Assembly (NCBI GenBank): GCA_022446985.1
Contig: JAKVBD010000046.1
Coordinates: 1-39,077, forward strand
Reading direction: 5' to 3'
Length of the DNA stretch: 39,077 bases
From: Lentisphaerales bacterium
GTDB taxonomy: Bacteria; Verrucomicrobiota; Lentisphaeria; Lentisphaerales; Lentisphaeraceae
A model generated the notes under the pieces. It did no database searches and was not told the origin of the DNA. It was given only the letters and a program-made list of their open reading frames with translations. Position numbers and translations under genes: made by a program. Positions 15,484-24,098 of this stretch are shown piece by piece (within the stretch, counting starts at the first letter, position 1; every line of letters starts with the position of its first letter).

Positions 15484-16344
15484 TTAAATCTCTTCAAGCT
15501 TATAGATATAAACTCTCTTAGTCAGTAGAGAAGGAACATAAAGAAGACTTCTTTCACGATCCAAAGCTATATCTGCAGCCCAAGGCAGTTCTGCTAATTT
15601 CTTAACAGTTTTACGATCTGGTGAAACTGTAAAAATGGCATTTCCTTTAACGTCAGATATCAGAAAGCTGCCATCCTTAAGAACTTCAATACCATCAAGA
15701 TTGGTAAACTTATCAGCCAAGCCAAATGGAACTGGCTCTTTTTCTCCAGTGGCATCCAACTCATAAACTTCATGCTCACCAAAGCTAACTGCATAGTACT
15801 TACCATTGGCATACGTCACGCCATTAACCACTTTAGGAGATTTAATCATCGTGCGCTCTCTGGTCTCAGGAAAGAAACGATAAATTGCACTCTGAGCTGT
15901 ATCCGTAACTAAAACAGCCTTACCATCATTTCCAAGATCATTAAGCTTCTGTGCTCCTGGCATATCAAATACTTCTACTTTCCCTGGCTTCTTTAAACTG
16001 GTACGTTTAAGTTGAGTATTATCAGCAAAGTAAATATAACCATTTAAAATCGTCAGGCCTTTTAGAGAATTCAGCGTAGCTCCTTTCTTAGAGTCAAGCC
16101 AGCGTCTATTGACAATATTGCCTTCTGGAGTCATTGCCGTAATAAATGATTTCCCGTCATTTTCCCAAAAACCTTTAGTAGAAGTCTCCATATTTGAAAC
16201 GTAAACAAGGTCACTTTTCTCGTCATAGACCGCCGACTCAGGCACATCCATTCCTTCTACAATTTTGACTTGTTTTAATTGCCACTCTGTTGTTTGGCAG
16301 GAAGTTAATAAGCCCAAAGCTAAAAAAGCTAATGATTTCTTCAT
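15484..16344 (-). CDS. SMP-30/gluconolactonase-like beta-propeller lipoprotein
   Basis: 286 residues with a lipoprotein signal (MKKSLAFLALGLLTSC, lipid attachment at Cys16), so membrane-anchored outside the cytoplasm. The rest is a six-bladed-propeller-like repeat set (DVPESAVYDEKSDLVYVSNM; GLTILNGYIYFADN; NLDGIEVLKDGSFLISDVKG; AADIALDRERSLLYVPS), as in SMP-30/strictosidine-synthase-like proteins. Metal-binding residues of true gluconolactonases cannot be assigned with confidence, so it may be a binding or scaffold propeller. ATG 16344 has AAAAGGA 6 bases upstream. It is convergent to the sugar operon and not obviously part of it. Confidence 0.8.
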   Translation of the reverse strand: MKKSLAFLALGLLTSCQTTEWQLKQVKIVEGMDVPESAVYDEKSDLVYVSNMETSTKGFWENDGKSFITAMTPEGNIVNRRWLDSKKGATLNSLKGLTILNGYIYFADNTQLKRTSLKKPGKVEVFDMPGAQKLNDLGNDGKAVLVTDTAQSAIYRFFPETRERTMIKSPKVVNGVTYANGKYYAVSFGEHEVYELDATGEKEPVPFGLADKFTNLDGIEVLKDGSFLISDVKGNAIFTVSPDRKTVKKLAELPWAADIALDRERSLLYVPSLLTKRVYIYKLEEI

Positions 16345-16440
16345 CTATATCCTTTTAAATAAGTTAAAATTTTCTCTAAAGAGTAGCCTTATCTAAGCAG
16401 GATAAAAGACCAAAAAACATCTTTAAAAAGGTTTAAGAAA

Positions 16441-16456
16441 GATTCTTTTGAGAATC
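16441..16456 (-). terminator. Small hairpin downstream of the usp gene
   Basis: GATTCT-TTTG-AGAATC, a perfect 6-base stem, lies 29 bases past the usp stop on the minus strand, with only a mixed T/C run after it. It is a weak terminator candidate in the 141-base gap 16345-16485, which otherwise shows nothing. Confidence 0.4.
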
Positions 16457-16485
16457 GAAAATTATAGCAACTTTTTAACCAAAAG

Positions 16486-16938
16486 CTAAGAAAAATTAAG
16501 GTCCTTACTGACAAAAGAACCTTCATGATCATCTGGACGAACCAACATGAGTGGGCATGATGCTTTAGCAATGAGGTCTTCGCGGATATGTTCACTGAAT
16601 ATACGAACAATTTTACTGTGTTTATGAGCTCCGATAATAACCAAGTCAGGCCTAAAGCGTTCACATTCTCTTAAGATACACTTACTCGCAGAACCACTCC
16701 CCTGTTTCATGTAAGGGAAAATATTATACTCTTGGAATTTTTTACGGATTAAATCTATGCGCAGAAAAATACCATCGAGATACTCTCGATTATCTTCTTC
16801 TCTGGCATAGACATTTCCTTCAGGCTCCGCATGCACAATACTTAGCTCAGCGTTGAAAGCTTTCACCATTTCCAATGTCTTAAACAAAACAGCTTCTGTT
16901 CCATCGGAAAAGTCTATAGCTGCGAGTATTCTTTTCAT
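16486..16938 (-). CDS. Universal stress protein (UspA family), degenerate nucleotide motif
   Basis: 150 residues, single Usp domain. The N-terminal strand RILAAIDFSDGTEAVL (Asp9) and the late segment PDLVIIGAHKHSKI...ASCPLMLVRP are typical. ATP-binding Usps carry G-2x-G-9x-G-(S/T). Here Gly103 is kept, but the second glycine is His (GAHKH) and the expected final Gly-Ser is Glu-His (116-117). It probably belongs to the UspA-type group that does not bind ATP. GGAG precedes ATG 16938 by 5 bases. The next gene is divergent. Confidence 0.88.
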   Translation of the reverse strand: MKRILAAIDFSDGTEAVLFKTLEMVKAFNAELSIVHAEPEGNVYAREEDNREYLDGIFLRIDLIRKKFQEYNIFPYMKQGSGSASKCILRECERFRPDLVIIGAHKHSKIVRIFSEHIREDLIAKASCPLMLVRPDDHEGSFVSKDLNFS

Positions 16939-17050
16939 TCTGCTCCTTAAGGGTATGATTACCTAATAATAACTTACCAAGACCTTTCCGCAATCCTTGA
17001 CAACCGACTCGTTTAATGATTTTTTAATTAAAATCGATCAAGGGCAAATA

Positions 17051-17323
17051 ATGAACATAATACATTTACTTCAGCATGACCTACAACAAAACTCTATCGA
17101 TAAACTTGGCTATGAAAAGGCTGATTTTGATCACGTTCAAGAGATAGAAGAAAAGGTCAAACGAGGTATAAAGCGAGACCGGCGACAGGATCAGGAAATC
17201 ACAGATATAAAAGATATGATTCTGGAACTCTACACCAACCAAAGAGCACTTATGCGCTACATGGAACGTAATCTCGACTTTGATCATGAAGCATTTGATG
17301 AGATCATTGAAGAAATCCACTAA
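17051..17323 (+). CDS. Small charged, probably coiled-coil protein of unknown function
   Basis: 90 residues from ATG 17051, which has AAGGG 7 bases upstream. A longer reading from TTG 16997 exists but lacks a ribosome site. It is mostly helical and very charged (EIEEKVKRGIKRDRRQDQEI), with an acidic end (DHEAFDEIIEEIH). No signal or membrane segment and no recognisable domain. It is divergent from the usp gene across ~110 bases, which is the only contextual hint. The frame and codon use look real. Confidence 0.65.
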   Translation: MNIIHLLQHDLQQNSIDKLGYEKADFDHVQEIEEKVKRGIKRDRRQDQEITDIKDMILELYTNQRALMRYMERNLDFDHEAFDEIIEEIH

Positions 17324-17473
17324 GAAGATACAGAAGCTGCTCAAGCTCTCGAATAGATTAAATAAACTAACTAGATGATTAATTTAAAGCCATTTTAACA
17401 AACTTTAAAGCACATCAAATATTCCATTAGGTGACTTGTCTGTGTTTATTCATAAGTAAAAAGGCTTTTACAA

Positions 17474-18319
17474 ATGGACCGTAGATACTTCTCTAAACTT
17501 TCACTTCTTTCCTTAGCAAGCATGACCTCTTGCAGTACCACTGATGAACAAATCGTTAATGGCATCGACTCCCACTGTCATATCTGGGAACCTGGCACGA
17601 CTAAAGATTATCAATTTGAAACTATTCAAAAAGTCGCAGTACCAGTGGGTATTCAACGGTTTATTGTAGTTGTCACCTCTGACAAAGGAAATGAAAACTA
17701 TGTCCTGAAAATGAAGGATAAATACCCCGGTAAAATTGGCATCATTACACTTTTGGATCCTGCCACGCCAAAACTTGAACGGAGAATGATTTCAAATCGT
17801 AAAAAAGGAATTCTTGGTTACCGCCTAAATTCAAAGGACATTGGTGAAAACTGGCTAAAAAACACTGCCCATATGTGGGATATTGCTGCCGACATTGATG
17901 TTTCTATCTGCTTACTCCGTAAACCAAATGCTTCTATAAACTCGATAAAAAAGGTGATTCACAAGCACCAAAAGACAAAAGTTGTCATTGATCATCTTGG
18001 ATTGGTTAATCCTGATGATAAAAAAGAAGTCAATGCATTTCTTTCTTTAGCGTCATATGAAAATTGCCATATCAAAGTATCGCGTTTTTTCGGTAATCGA
18101 GAAGAAAAATCGGGAACAGAAAAGCTAAATAAGCTCTATGAAAAAGCATATCGTGAATTTGGCAGTGAAAGACTTATGTGGGGAAGTAATGCTCCTGTAG
18201 AAGTCAGCAAGCAGCACAACTACTCTAGAACTGTTGACCTCGTCGCCAAGGCTTCATTCCTAAACTCAGAAGATCGAAAGAATATTTTTGTCAATACTGC
18301 AAAAAAGCTCTTCTTCTAG
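17474..18319 (+). CDS. Exported amidohydrolase-family lipoprotein (PF04909-like)
   Basis: 281 residues. The N-terminus DRRYFSKLSLLSLASMTSC combines a twin-arginine-like signal with a lipobox-like MTSC, suggesting Tat export and lipid anchoring at Cys20. The mature protein is an Amidohydro_2 TIM barrel: metal site D-S-H-C-H-I-W (HxH) near residues 33-36, VVIDHLGLVNPD around 172, and RLMWGSNAPVE near 237, where the family usually has a conserved Gly-(S/T)-Asp/Asn. Relatives hydrolyse lactones or decarboxylate aromatic acids; the substrate is unknown. No ribosome site is strong at ATG 17474 (AAAAAGG lies about 9-15 bases upstream). The gap 17324-17473 holds no gene. Confidence 0.82.
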   Translation: MDRRYFSKLSLLSLASMTSCSTTDEQIVNGIDSHCHIWEPGTTKDYQFETIQKVAVPVGIQRFIVVVTSDKGNENYVLKMKDKYPGKIGIITLLDPATPKLERRMISNRKKGILGYRLNSKDIGENWLKNTAHMWDIAADIDVSICLLRKPNASINSIKKVIHKHQKTKVVIDHLGLVNPDDKKEVNAFLSLASYENCHIKVSRFFGNREEKSGTEKLNKLYEKAYREFGSERLMWGSNAPVEVSKQHNYSRTVDLVAKASFLNSEDRKNIFVNTAKKLFF

Positions 18320-18330
18320 AGAAGAGCTTT
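18304..18330. terminator. Hairpin overlapping the amidohydrolase stop, shared by convergent genes
   Basis: AAAGCTCTTC and GAAGAGCTTT are perfect 10-base arms around TTCTAGA, which contains the TAG stop. A-rich on the left and T-containing on the right, so it can serve as a terminator for both the plus-strand amidohydrolase and the minus-strand ankyrin gene ending at 18348. Confidence 0.75.
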
Positions 18331-18347
18331 ATAATCAATTTTAGTAT

Positions 18348-19376
18348 TTACATAGTCACCGTGAAGTCTGCATCCTGAATATGATCTGCAGCCAAGTGTA
18401 ACGGGGTAACACCAACATTGTTTTGAATATCTGATCGAGCACCTCTGCTCAATAAGGCAGATACTAAAGTTGGCGAGTTCCTTTCAACCGCACGGTGAAG
18501 TGGAGTCTCTCCAAGGTCATTTTTTACATTTAAGTTTGCACCTGCTTCTATAAGTAAATTTAAAGACTCTAACTTACCATGTTCTGCACATGAAACTATT
18601 GGCGTATTGCCAAAGTCATCAATTGCCTCGAAGTCCGCATTATGGTGCAGCAGTAAGGTAACCATATCTTTATTGTGAGTTGCCTTATGCAGAGCTGTTT
18701 GACCATAAAAGCCGCGTATATTAACATCTGCGCCAGACTTTAAAAGCTTATCTACAGCTTTGACATTGTCATTCTCTACTGCGTGATTAAGCGGAGTGTC
18801 ACTGAAATTATCGCGAGCATTTATGTTTGCCCCTGCATCTAACAGTTTCTCAACCATTATAGTGCTCCATACGGCGTGATGCAGTGGACTTTCTCCAGAG
18901 TTATTTCTGGCATTTACATTCGCGCCTTTTTTAATCAACAGAGCTAAAGCATAAGCTTTCCGGCTGGCAACAGCTAAGTGTAATGGACTGTTACCCTCAT
19001 GATTCTTGTGATTAATTTGAGCGCCTTTCTTCAAGAGGAATTCAATCACATTTTGATGACCGCACTCGGCTGCCATATGCAAAAGTGTATTGCCGTTATT
19101 ATCGCGAACTTTGATCTGTTCTGGGGAACCTTTTTTAAAGAGAAATTTTATGCGAACAAGATTACCACTCTTCGCAGCGAGAAAGAGATCGTGATCTTTG
19201 TAAACGCGTTTTAACCCCACCATGGCACCATGACTTAAAAGAGACTTAACCATCGATACATCACTGCGCTCAATAGCTCTGGAGAGCGGGGTCGTGTTGT
19301 TCTGATCCAATAGGTTCGGGTCAGCTCCTGCTTTTAAAAGCAACTTCATAATTTTGACTTCATTGTTTGCAGCCAT
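18348..19376 (-). CDS. Ankyrin-repeat protein
   Basis: 342 residues, almost entirely ankyrin repeats of ~33 residues (about ten), for example NGNTLLHMAAECGHQNVIEF, SPLHHAVWSTIMVEKLLDAG, TPLNHAVENDNVKAVDKLL and ETPLHRAVERNSPTLVSALL. The N-terminus starts inside a repeat without signal or membrane segment, so it is probably a cytoplasmic interaction protein. ATG 19376 has GGGGG 6-7 bases upstream. It ends 18 bases from the shared hairpin. No enzymatic domain is fused; the partner is unknown. It lies downstream of the radical SAM gene on the same strand with a 43-base gap, so it may be co-transcribed. Confidence 0.92.
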   Translation of the reverse strand: MAANNEVKIMKLLLKAGADPNLLDQNNTTPLSRAIERSDVSMVKSLLSHGAMVGLKRVYKDHDLFLAAKSGNLVRIKFLFKKGSPEQIKVRDNNGNTLLHMAAECGHQNVIEFLLKKGAQINHKNHEGNSPLHLAVASRKAYALALLIKKGANVNARNNSGESPLHHAVWSTIMVEKLLDAGANINARDNFSDTPLNHAVENDNVKAVDKLLKSGADVNIRGFYGQTALHKATHNKDMVTLLLHHNADFEAIDDFGNTPIVSCAEHGKLESLNLLIEAGANLNVKNDLGETPLHRAVERNSPTLVSALLSRGARSDIQNNVGVTPLHLAADHIQDADFTVTM

Positions 19377-19419
19377 AATTCCCCCTTTTTCTTAAAGGTT
19401 TGTTATAATATACACTATT

Positions 19420-21057
19420 TCACTTGAATAAGCGAATAACATCTTTTGCTAACTGCGGCGACTGGCGCTGCATTTGGCGAAAAATTTTCTCCTCATCGTG
19501 GTTTGATATGATTACCCGAAAAACGTCTTCCTTTTGATCGTTATTGACATACTTTCCCAATAGCTTCTTGTCATTATCCTGCCAGATAAATTCTGCAAAT
19601 GACCTATCTCCCAAAAGAGTCCATTGCACTTCTTCTTTATCGGTCTTTTCTTTCAGTTCTTTAAGCAGCGCTTCCCTCTTCTCTGCTAAACGCTTTAGAT
19701 TGAATTGATGCCATTGCTGCATGGCATTTTCATAACCTTTTTGCAAATCCTCAGCCTTTAACCAGGGGGTTGAAACGACGGCTTCGTCACTCCCTAAAAA
19801 TCTATTCCAGTCCTTAGTTATCAACCAACCGTTATCTTCGCATTGTTTATAGAATTTAGTTCCTGGAAAAGGTGTACACAAGGAAAACTGTGCGGACTCC
19901 GGAGCTACCTCCATAGCAAAGTCTAAGGTTTCTTGAATCGTCTCTTCAGTCTCCTCTGGAATTCCGAACATGAATGTTAAATGTAATTTTATGCCTAATT
20001 CCTGAGTGTATTCAATGGCTCTTCTGAATTTTTTCAGGTTTGTCCCCTTTTCACAAGAATTGACCAAGGCTTCTGAAATACTTTCGACACCATATTTTAT
20101 GGAATAAAGGCCGGCGCTTTTCAAAGCTTCCAGAGCGGCATCGTTCATACAGTCCGCCCGCGCCATCATCGACCAGGGGTATTTATCCAAGCCTCTGGCT
20201 TTTATACCTTCTGCGAGTTCAATCATGCGTTTAGGACCAACATTCGTTGTATCGTCATCAAAGTAAAATGACTCACAGCCGTGATTATAAATCAAGTCTT
20301 CGATGTCATCTAAAGCATCATTTAAGTGTCGAGTACGGTACTTATTGTTACCAAAAACTACCTGTGGCCACACACAAAAAGTACACTTGTATGGACAACC
20401 ACGAGAAAGCCAAATTTGCGCGACAGGTGCGGGTAAACCGCAAACTGGATCAGAATAACTTTTAACTGGCAAGTCACTATATAAAGGCGAAGGCAATTGC
20501 AGCACATCTTCAACCACTGCCGGAGGATTATTTATTTCTCTAGAAATTAGACCTGGAACATCTTTAAGCTCGCCATTTCCCTGCAGAACTTGAACCAGCT
20601 TAAGCAAGGATAAATCAAACTCACCACCTAGCCAATAATGTGGCACTTCTGACTCTTTCATGAGATCAGGAATCATTGAGACCCCCTGACTACCGCCACT
20701 GACGATTATCGCCTCGGGAAACTTCGCATGTAAGTCATCAAAAACTTTTTTATCCCATAAAATCGATGGTGTAGATGCTTCTGAAAAAATTACATCGGGT
20801 GCGAATTCAGCAATCAATTCATAAGCTTCAGATAACTGGATGTCCTCTCCTACAGCATCGAGTATCTTGACTTTATAACCATTCTTTCTTAGCACTGCAC
20901 CGGCTGTTGCCATAAAAAATGGAAATGGAACATACCTTGGCAGTTTACCCTCTTGAGGCCTTTGCTGCATGTGCGGCCAACGAGAACCGGCTCGCACACC
21001 CCACTTCATAGGTTCACTTTCGTCATACCAAGAGGAGTTAAATAAAAGAACCTTCAA
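19420..21057 (-). CDS. B12-binding-domain radical SAM enzyme
   Basis: 545 residues. Residues ~1-185 resemble a cobalamin-binding Rossmann domain (FMATAGAVLRKNGYKVKILD; PDVIFSEAST; AIIVSGGSQGV) without the B12 histidine motif, as is usual in this class. The radical SAM core follows with the [4Fe-4S] motif C221-PYK-C225-TF-C228, a conserved SFYFDDDTTNV and HLTFMFGIPEETEETIQETL. The C-terminal ~100 residues are charged and specific to this protein. Such enzymes do methylations, ring changes or C-C bond chemistry in lipid and natural-product pathways. Its start overlaps the end of the glycosyltransferase gene by 4 bases (ATGA), a strong sign that both act in one pathway. The product is unknown. 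Confidence 0.9.
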   Translation of the reverse strand: MKVLLFNSSWYDESEPMKWGVRAGSRWPHMQQRPQEGKLPRYVPFPFFMATAGAVLRKNGYKVKILDAVGEDIQLSEAYELIAEFAPDVIFSEASTPSILWDKKVFDDLHAKFPEAIIVSGGSQGVSMIPDLMKESEVPHYWLGGEFDLSLLKLVQVLQGNGELKDVPGLISREINNPPAVVEDVLQLPSPLYSDLPVKSYSDPVCGLPAPVAQIWLSRGCPYKCTFCVWPQVVFGNNKYRTRHLNDALDDIEDLIYNHGCESFYFDDDTTNVGPKRMIELAEGIKARGLDKYPWSMMARADCMNDAALEALKSAGLYSIKYGVESISEALVNSCEKGTNLKKFRRAIEYTQELGIKLHLTFMFGIPEETEETIQETLDFAMEVAPESAQFSLCTPFPGTKFYKQCEDNGWLITKDWNRFLGSDEAVVSTPWLKAEDLQKGYENAMQQWHQFNLKRLAEKREALLKELKEKTDKEEVQWTLLGDRSFAEFIWQDNDKKLLGKYVNNDQKEDVFRVIISNHDEEKIFRQMQRQSPQLAKDVIRLFK

Positions 21058-22127
21058 TTTACTTCTCCCATAACTTTCATATTTTCTTTGAACCAGGTAT
21101 TTACATCCAAATGAGCCAAACGCTCTTTAATCATGAATTCCTCACAGCAGCTTTTAAATGTTGCTTCATAAGCCGAAAACCAACTTTCTTTTTCCAGTAC
21201 TTCGCCATCTTCTATAAAAAATTTCAACTTGTCATAAGCTAAACCTAAATAATCAATTAAAGGCTCTAATGAAGGCATCTCTACTTTTGATCGCTGTGAA
21301 TACAGTCTTAAATCACAGGCTGCAAAAACTATAGGAATCAATAAATCCAGAATGGCAAATTCGTCTTTCCCATCTTCGAGATCCATATTGTACCGATAAT
21401 CAGCGATACCAAAATTAACTTTTCGGATACGTCCAATAACACCTTCCGAGGAATCAAAGTCTCCTTCAACCAAACCTTTAGCATGATGCCAGCCCCAGTA
21501 GGAAGAGAGAATACTCTCAGCAGAATCTCGGCGTAAGTGAGAACACCGTGCTGAGGGCTCATAAGCCAAGTTCAAATCTCTTTGAAAAATAAACTCACAC
21601 ATAGTTCGATCTTCATTATTCGTCCGACAACGAGTATCAAAGCCACCGGATTTGCGAAGTTCTTCAGCTATCATTAAAGTGTTGGCGCCAAACAAAAAGC
21701 GAGGGTTGACTAACGAGTCTCCTCCCCAATGCTGTGCCATATGCTTAGCACGCCAGCGATCACCAATGTCATCTTTGTAAAATTCATCCATTTGTCCAGC
21801 CGCACCAACTACATCCCTTTTATTAACTCTGGCCAATAACTTTTCTAACCAGTCAGGCTCGGCAATTACATCTGAATCAACAGAAGCAATAAGTGGGGTC
21901 TGACAATGCTTCAAAGCGGTATTTCTTGCCGATGCGAGGCCTAAGTTTTCCGGGTGTTGTATAATTTTTACGGGGAGATCCGGCAATTTATGAGTTGATC
22001 CATCGTCGACAAGGAAGAGGGAATCCACCTTTATAGTTTGCTTTAAAAGTGAGTCCAAACAGTGCTCAATTGTCGCATTTGCATTGTAGCAAGGTACATA
22101 GAGCGTTATATGCCTTGGTTGGAACAT
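21054..22127 (-). CDS. Family 2 glycosyltransferase
   Basis: 357 residues. The GT-A nucleotide-sugar fold is at the N-terminus: ITLYVPCYNANATIEHCLDS, LFLVDDGSTH, NLGLASARNTALKH and the DxD motif in ASVDSDVIAEPDWLE (Asp101-Asp103 region). ANTLMIAEELRKSGGFDTR and NNEDRTMCEFIFQRD fit the acceptor side, the latter giving an ED catalytic-base motif. The C-terminal ~130 residues are helical and not recognised. No membrane helix is seen, so it is cytoplasmic or peripheral. Translationally coupled to the radical SAM gene. The start is ATG 22127, without a clear ribosome site. Confidence 0.9.
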   Translation of the reverse strand: MFQPRHITLYVPCYNANATIEHCLDSLLKQTIKVDSLFLVDDGSTHKLPDLPVKIIQHPENLGLASARNTALKHCQTPLIASVDSDVIAEPDWLEKLLARVNKRDVVGAAGQMDEFYKDDIGDRWRAKHMAQHWGGDSLVNPRFLFGANTLMIAEELRKSGGFDTRCRTNNEDRTMCEFIFQRDLNLAYEPSARCSHLRRDSAESILSSYWGWHHAKGLVEGDFDSSEGVIGRIRKVNFGIADYRYNMDLEDGKDEFAILDLLIPIVFAACDLRLYSQRSKVEMPSLEPLIDYLGLAYDKLKFFIEDGEVLEKESWFSAYEATFKSCCEEFMIKERLAHLDVNTWFKENMKVMGEVN

Positions 22128-22229
22128 TATTACTCGACAGCCTCCATATTTTATAATGTGCTAATTGTTTAAAAACGCAATTCGCATACCGCATTAGAAA
22201 GATTATTTTTTAATAAAAAAGGAATGAAG

Positions 22230-22508
22230 ATGACAGATACGGAAAAAGAGATCCGCGAGATACTAAACAAAGAGTTTGAACCACTACATCTGGAAGTCAT
22301 AGATGAAAGTCACCTGCATGCAGGACATATGGGTTATAGGGAAGGTGTTTCAACACATTTTAGAGTCACAATTGTTTCTGAGAAGTTTGAAGGGCTTATG
22401 CCGATAAAACAACATAAGCTTGTCAATGCTGCACTTAAGGAGCAACTTGAAGGCGACGTTCATGCTCTAGCGATGAAAACTATCAAGGCCTCTAAGTGGC
22501 AAGGGTAG
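22230..22508 (+). CDS. BolA family protein
   Basis: 92 residues from ATG 22230. An upstream in-frame ATG at 22224 abuts the AAAAAGGA ribosome site and is too close, so the second is preferred. The BolA fold is clear: HLEVIDESHLHAGHMG, STHFRVTIVSEKFEGLMPIK, QHKLVNAALKEQL and HALAMKTIKASKW. The conserved C-terminal His and the GH-containing loop are those that bind a bridged [2Fe-2S] cluster with monothiol glutaredoxin. A role in iron-sulfur handling and stress is known for the family; no glutaredoxin gene is nearby. It is divergent from the glycosyltransferase. Confidence 0.92.
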   Translation: MTDTEKEIREILNKEFEPLHLEVIDESHLHAGHMGYREGVSTHFRVTIVSEKFEGLMPIKQHKLVNAALKEQLEGDVHALAMKTIKASKWQG

Positions 22509-22541
22509 CTTGAGGCCAGAGGTCGTAAAACTGAAAATATC

Positions 22542-24098
22542 CTAATTAGCTGCGTTATAGAGCTCACTAACCTCTTCATCGCTTAATGCATGATTAAAGA
22601 TGGCGACCTCATCCAGACGACCATCCCAGTGTCCTGGTGTGTTTGCCGGAGTCAGCTTATCGTCTTCAAGCTTTGTACCAATACTCAGTTTCTTCAGTTT
22701 GGTGGGGTACTTAATACCATTCACCTTTTGTCTTGCGACAACCTGGCCATTTCGATAAAGCTTTACAGCATTTCCATCATGAACAAAGGCAACATGCTGC
22801 CAAGTTCGTATAGGGAAAGTCACATTTTCGGTAATGTGAACTCTTTCGCCGTCCAAGGATTGCACCTCGATATCCAGTAAACCTGCCGGATTTAAACCAA
22901 AGTGAAACTGGCCATAAACATCTTGTCCCCAGTTTTTCACAATTGTCGCCCAGATAGGTCGACTTTCTGCATAAACCCAGCCCACAACTGTTAGCTTATT
23001 TTGTCGAGCTTTAGGATAATCGTCCACATAGACATAAGCTTTATTGTTACTACCTGACAACTGTATCGCAGAACCTATTTTTCCAGCTACCCAGAAACTT
23101 GAAGGCTCTTTAACATCTGCTGCTCGACCATTGTTATTATAAGCTGACTTATCTTCCAAAATCGTATCTTCTGTATTTATATTCATCGGATAATAAGCAG
23201 CAGGTTTCTTAGATTGAATCAGTTGAGAGTAAGCACTACTTCCTTCGTGAATATGTCGAATAAAAAAGTCTTTACGCAAATCAATCCCTGCCATAACCGG
23301 CCCTGCAGTCCCCATCATAACCCGAGCCGCCTGACCTGCTTTTAAACGGTGCTTAATATCTTCTGTTTCATAATGCATTTCGAGTTCTACCAATCCCGCG
23401 AATACATGAGTTTCCAGATATTTATCTGGATTTACATAAACTGAAAATTCTGTTCCTATATCAACAACGCTTACCCCTAGACCTTTGACCGTATAACCAC
23501 TGGCTGATTTAGAAACTGTGGCAGAAACTTTACCAGAAAGTAAAGTCATACTGTTATTGCTAAACAGTTCAATTTTTGCAGGAGCCTCGACAAGAACTTG
23601 AGCCCCATTTGCATAGCTTATTTCAAGTAAGCCTTTATTTAACTGGTAGATTCCCTCAAAGAGTTCGTCGCCTTTAGCTATTTTTCGATATAGGCTGTTG
23701 CCGTATTCAAATTCAGCTCCAACGGTCTCAGATACAGTCGCAACTACGCCTCCACGGAAGGGAGCGCTGTCGTTACTCTTTTCTTTGAGAGTCATCTTTA
23801 GACCGAGAAAAGTGATTCCCAGTATTGCGGCAAGACTTAAAATAAATTGAAAAATCGGCGGCTTTCTTTTAGCCTTGGATTCTGTAAAACTCTTTTGTGA
23901 AACAGTTCCTAGACCAGCAGCAAAAGCCCCATGCTCATCTGAAAGCATCGCGTGCATCTGGCACAACTCGAGATAATACTTCTGTGCTTCATCTGAACTT
24001 TGTACTATTTTGTTTAAAGACATTCTTTCTGCGGCGGACATATTTTTTGCCAACATCTTTTCAAAAAGTGTTTGTATTTGATCTTTAACTTCAGGCAT
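22542..24098 (-). CDS. FecR-domain, LamG-domain membrane protein (anti-sigma partner)
   Basis: 518 residues. The cytoplasmic N-terminus (~1-75, helical, MPEVKDQIQTLFEKM) would bind the sigma factor. A membrane helix follows (FILSLAAILGITFLGL, ~80-100), then a FecR domain (~110-275; YANGAQVLVEAPAKIELFSN, SVVDIGTEFSVYV). Residues ~300-515 are a LamG/concanavalin-like domain (KLTVVGWVYAE, HVAFVHDGNAVKLYRNGQVV, GRLDEVAIFNHALSDEEV). This sigma-FecR-LamG arrangement is common in Planctomycetes, Verrucomicrobia and Lentisphaerae, where the outer domain may sense a polysaccharide. The gene overlaps the sigma gene by one base (TAATG), so it is co-expressed with it. Confidence 0.9.
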   Translation of the reverse strand: MPEVKDQIQTLFEKMLAKNMSAAERMSLNKIVQSSDEAQKYYLELCQMHAMLSDEHGAFAAGLGTVSQKSFTESKAKRKPPIFQFILSLAAILGITFLGLKMTLKEKSNDSAPFRGGVVATVSETVGAEFEYGNSLYRKIAKGDELFEGIYQLNKGLLEISYANGAQVLVEAPAKIELFSNNSMTLLSGKVSATVSKSASGYTVKGLGVSVVDIGTEFSVYVNPDKYLETHVFAGLVELEMHYETEDIKHRLKAGQAARVMMGTAGPVMAGIDLRKDFFIRHIHEGSSAYSQLIQSKKPAAYYPMNINTEDTILEDKSAYNNNGRAADVKEPSSFWVAGKIGSAIQLSGSNNKAYVYVDDYPKARQNKLTVVGWVYAESRPIWATIVKNWGQDVYGQFHFGLNPAGLLDIEVQSLDGERVHITENVTFPIRTWQHVAFVHDGNAVKLYRNGQVVARQKVNGIKYPTKLKKLSIGTKLEDDKLTPANTPGHWDGRLDEVAIFNHALSDEEVSELYNAAN

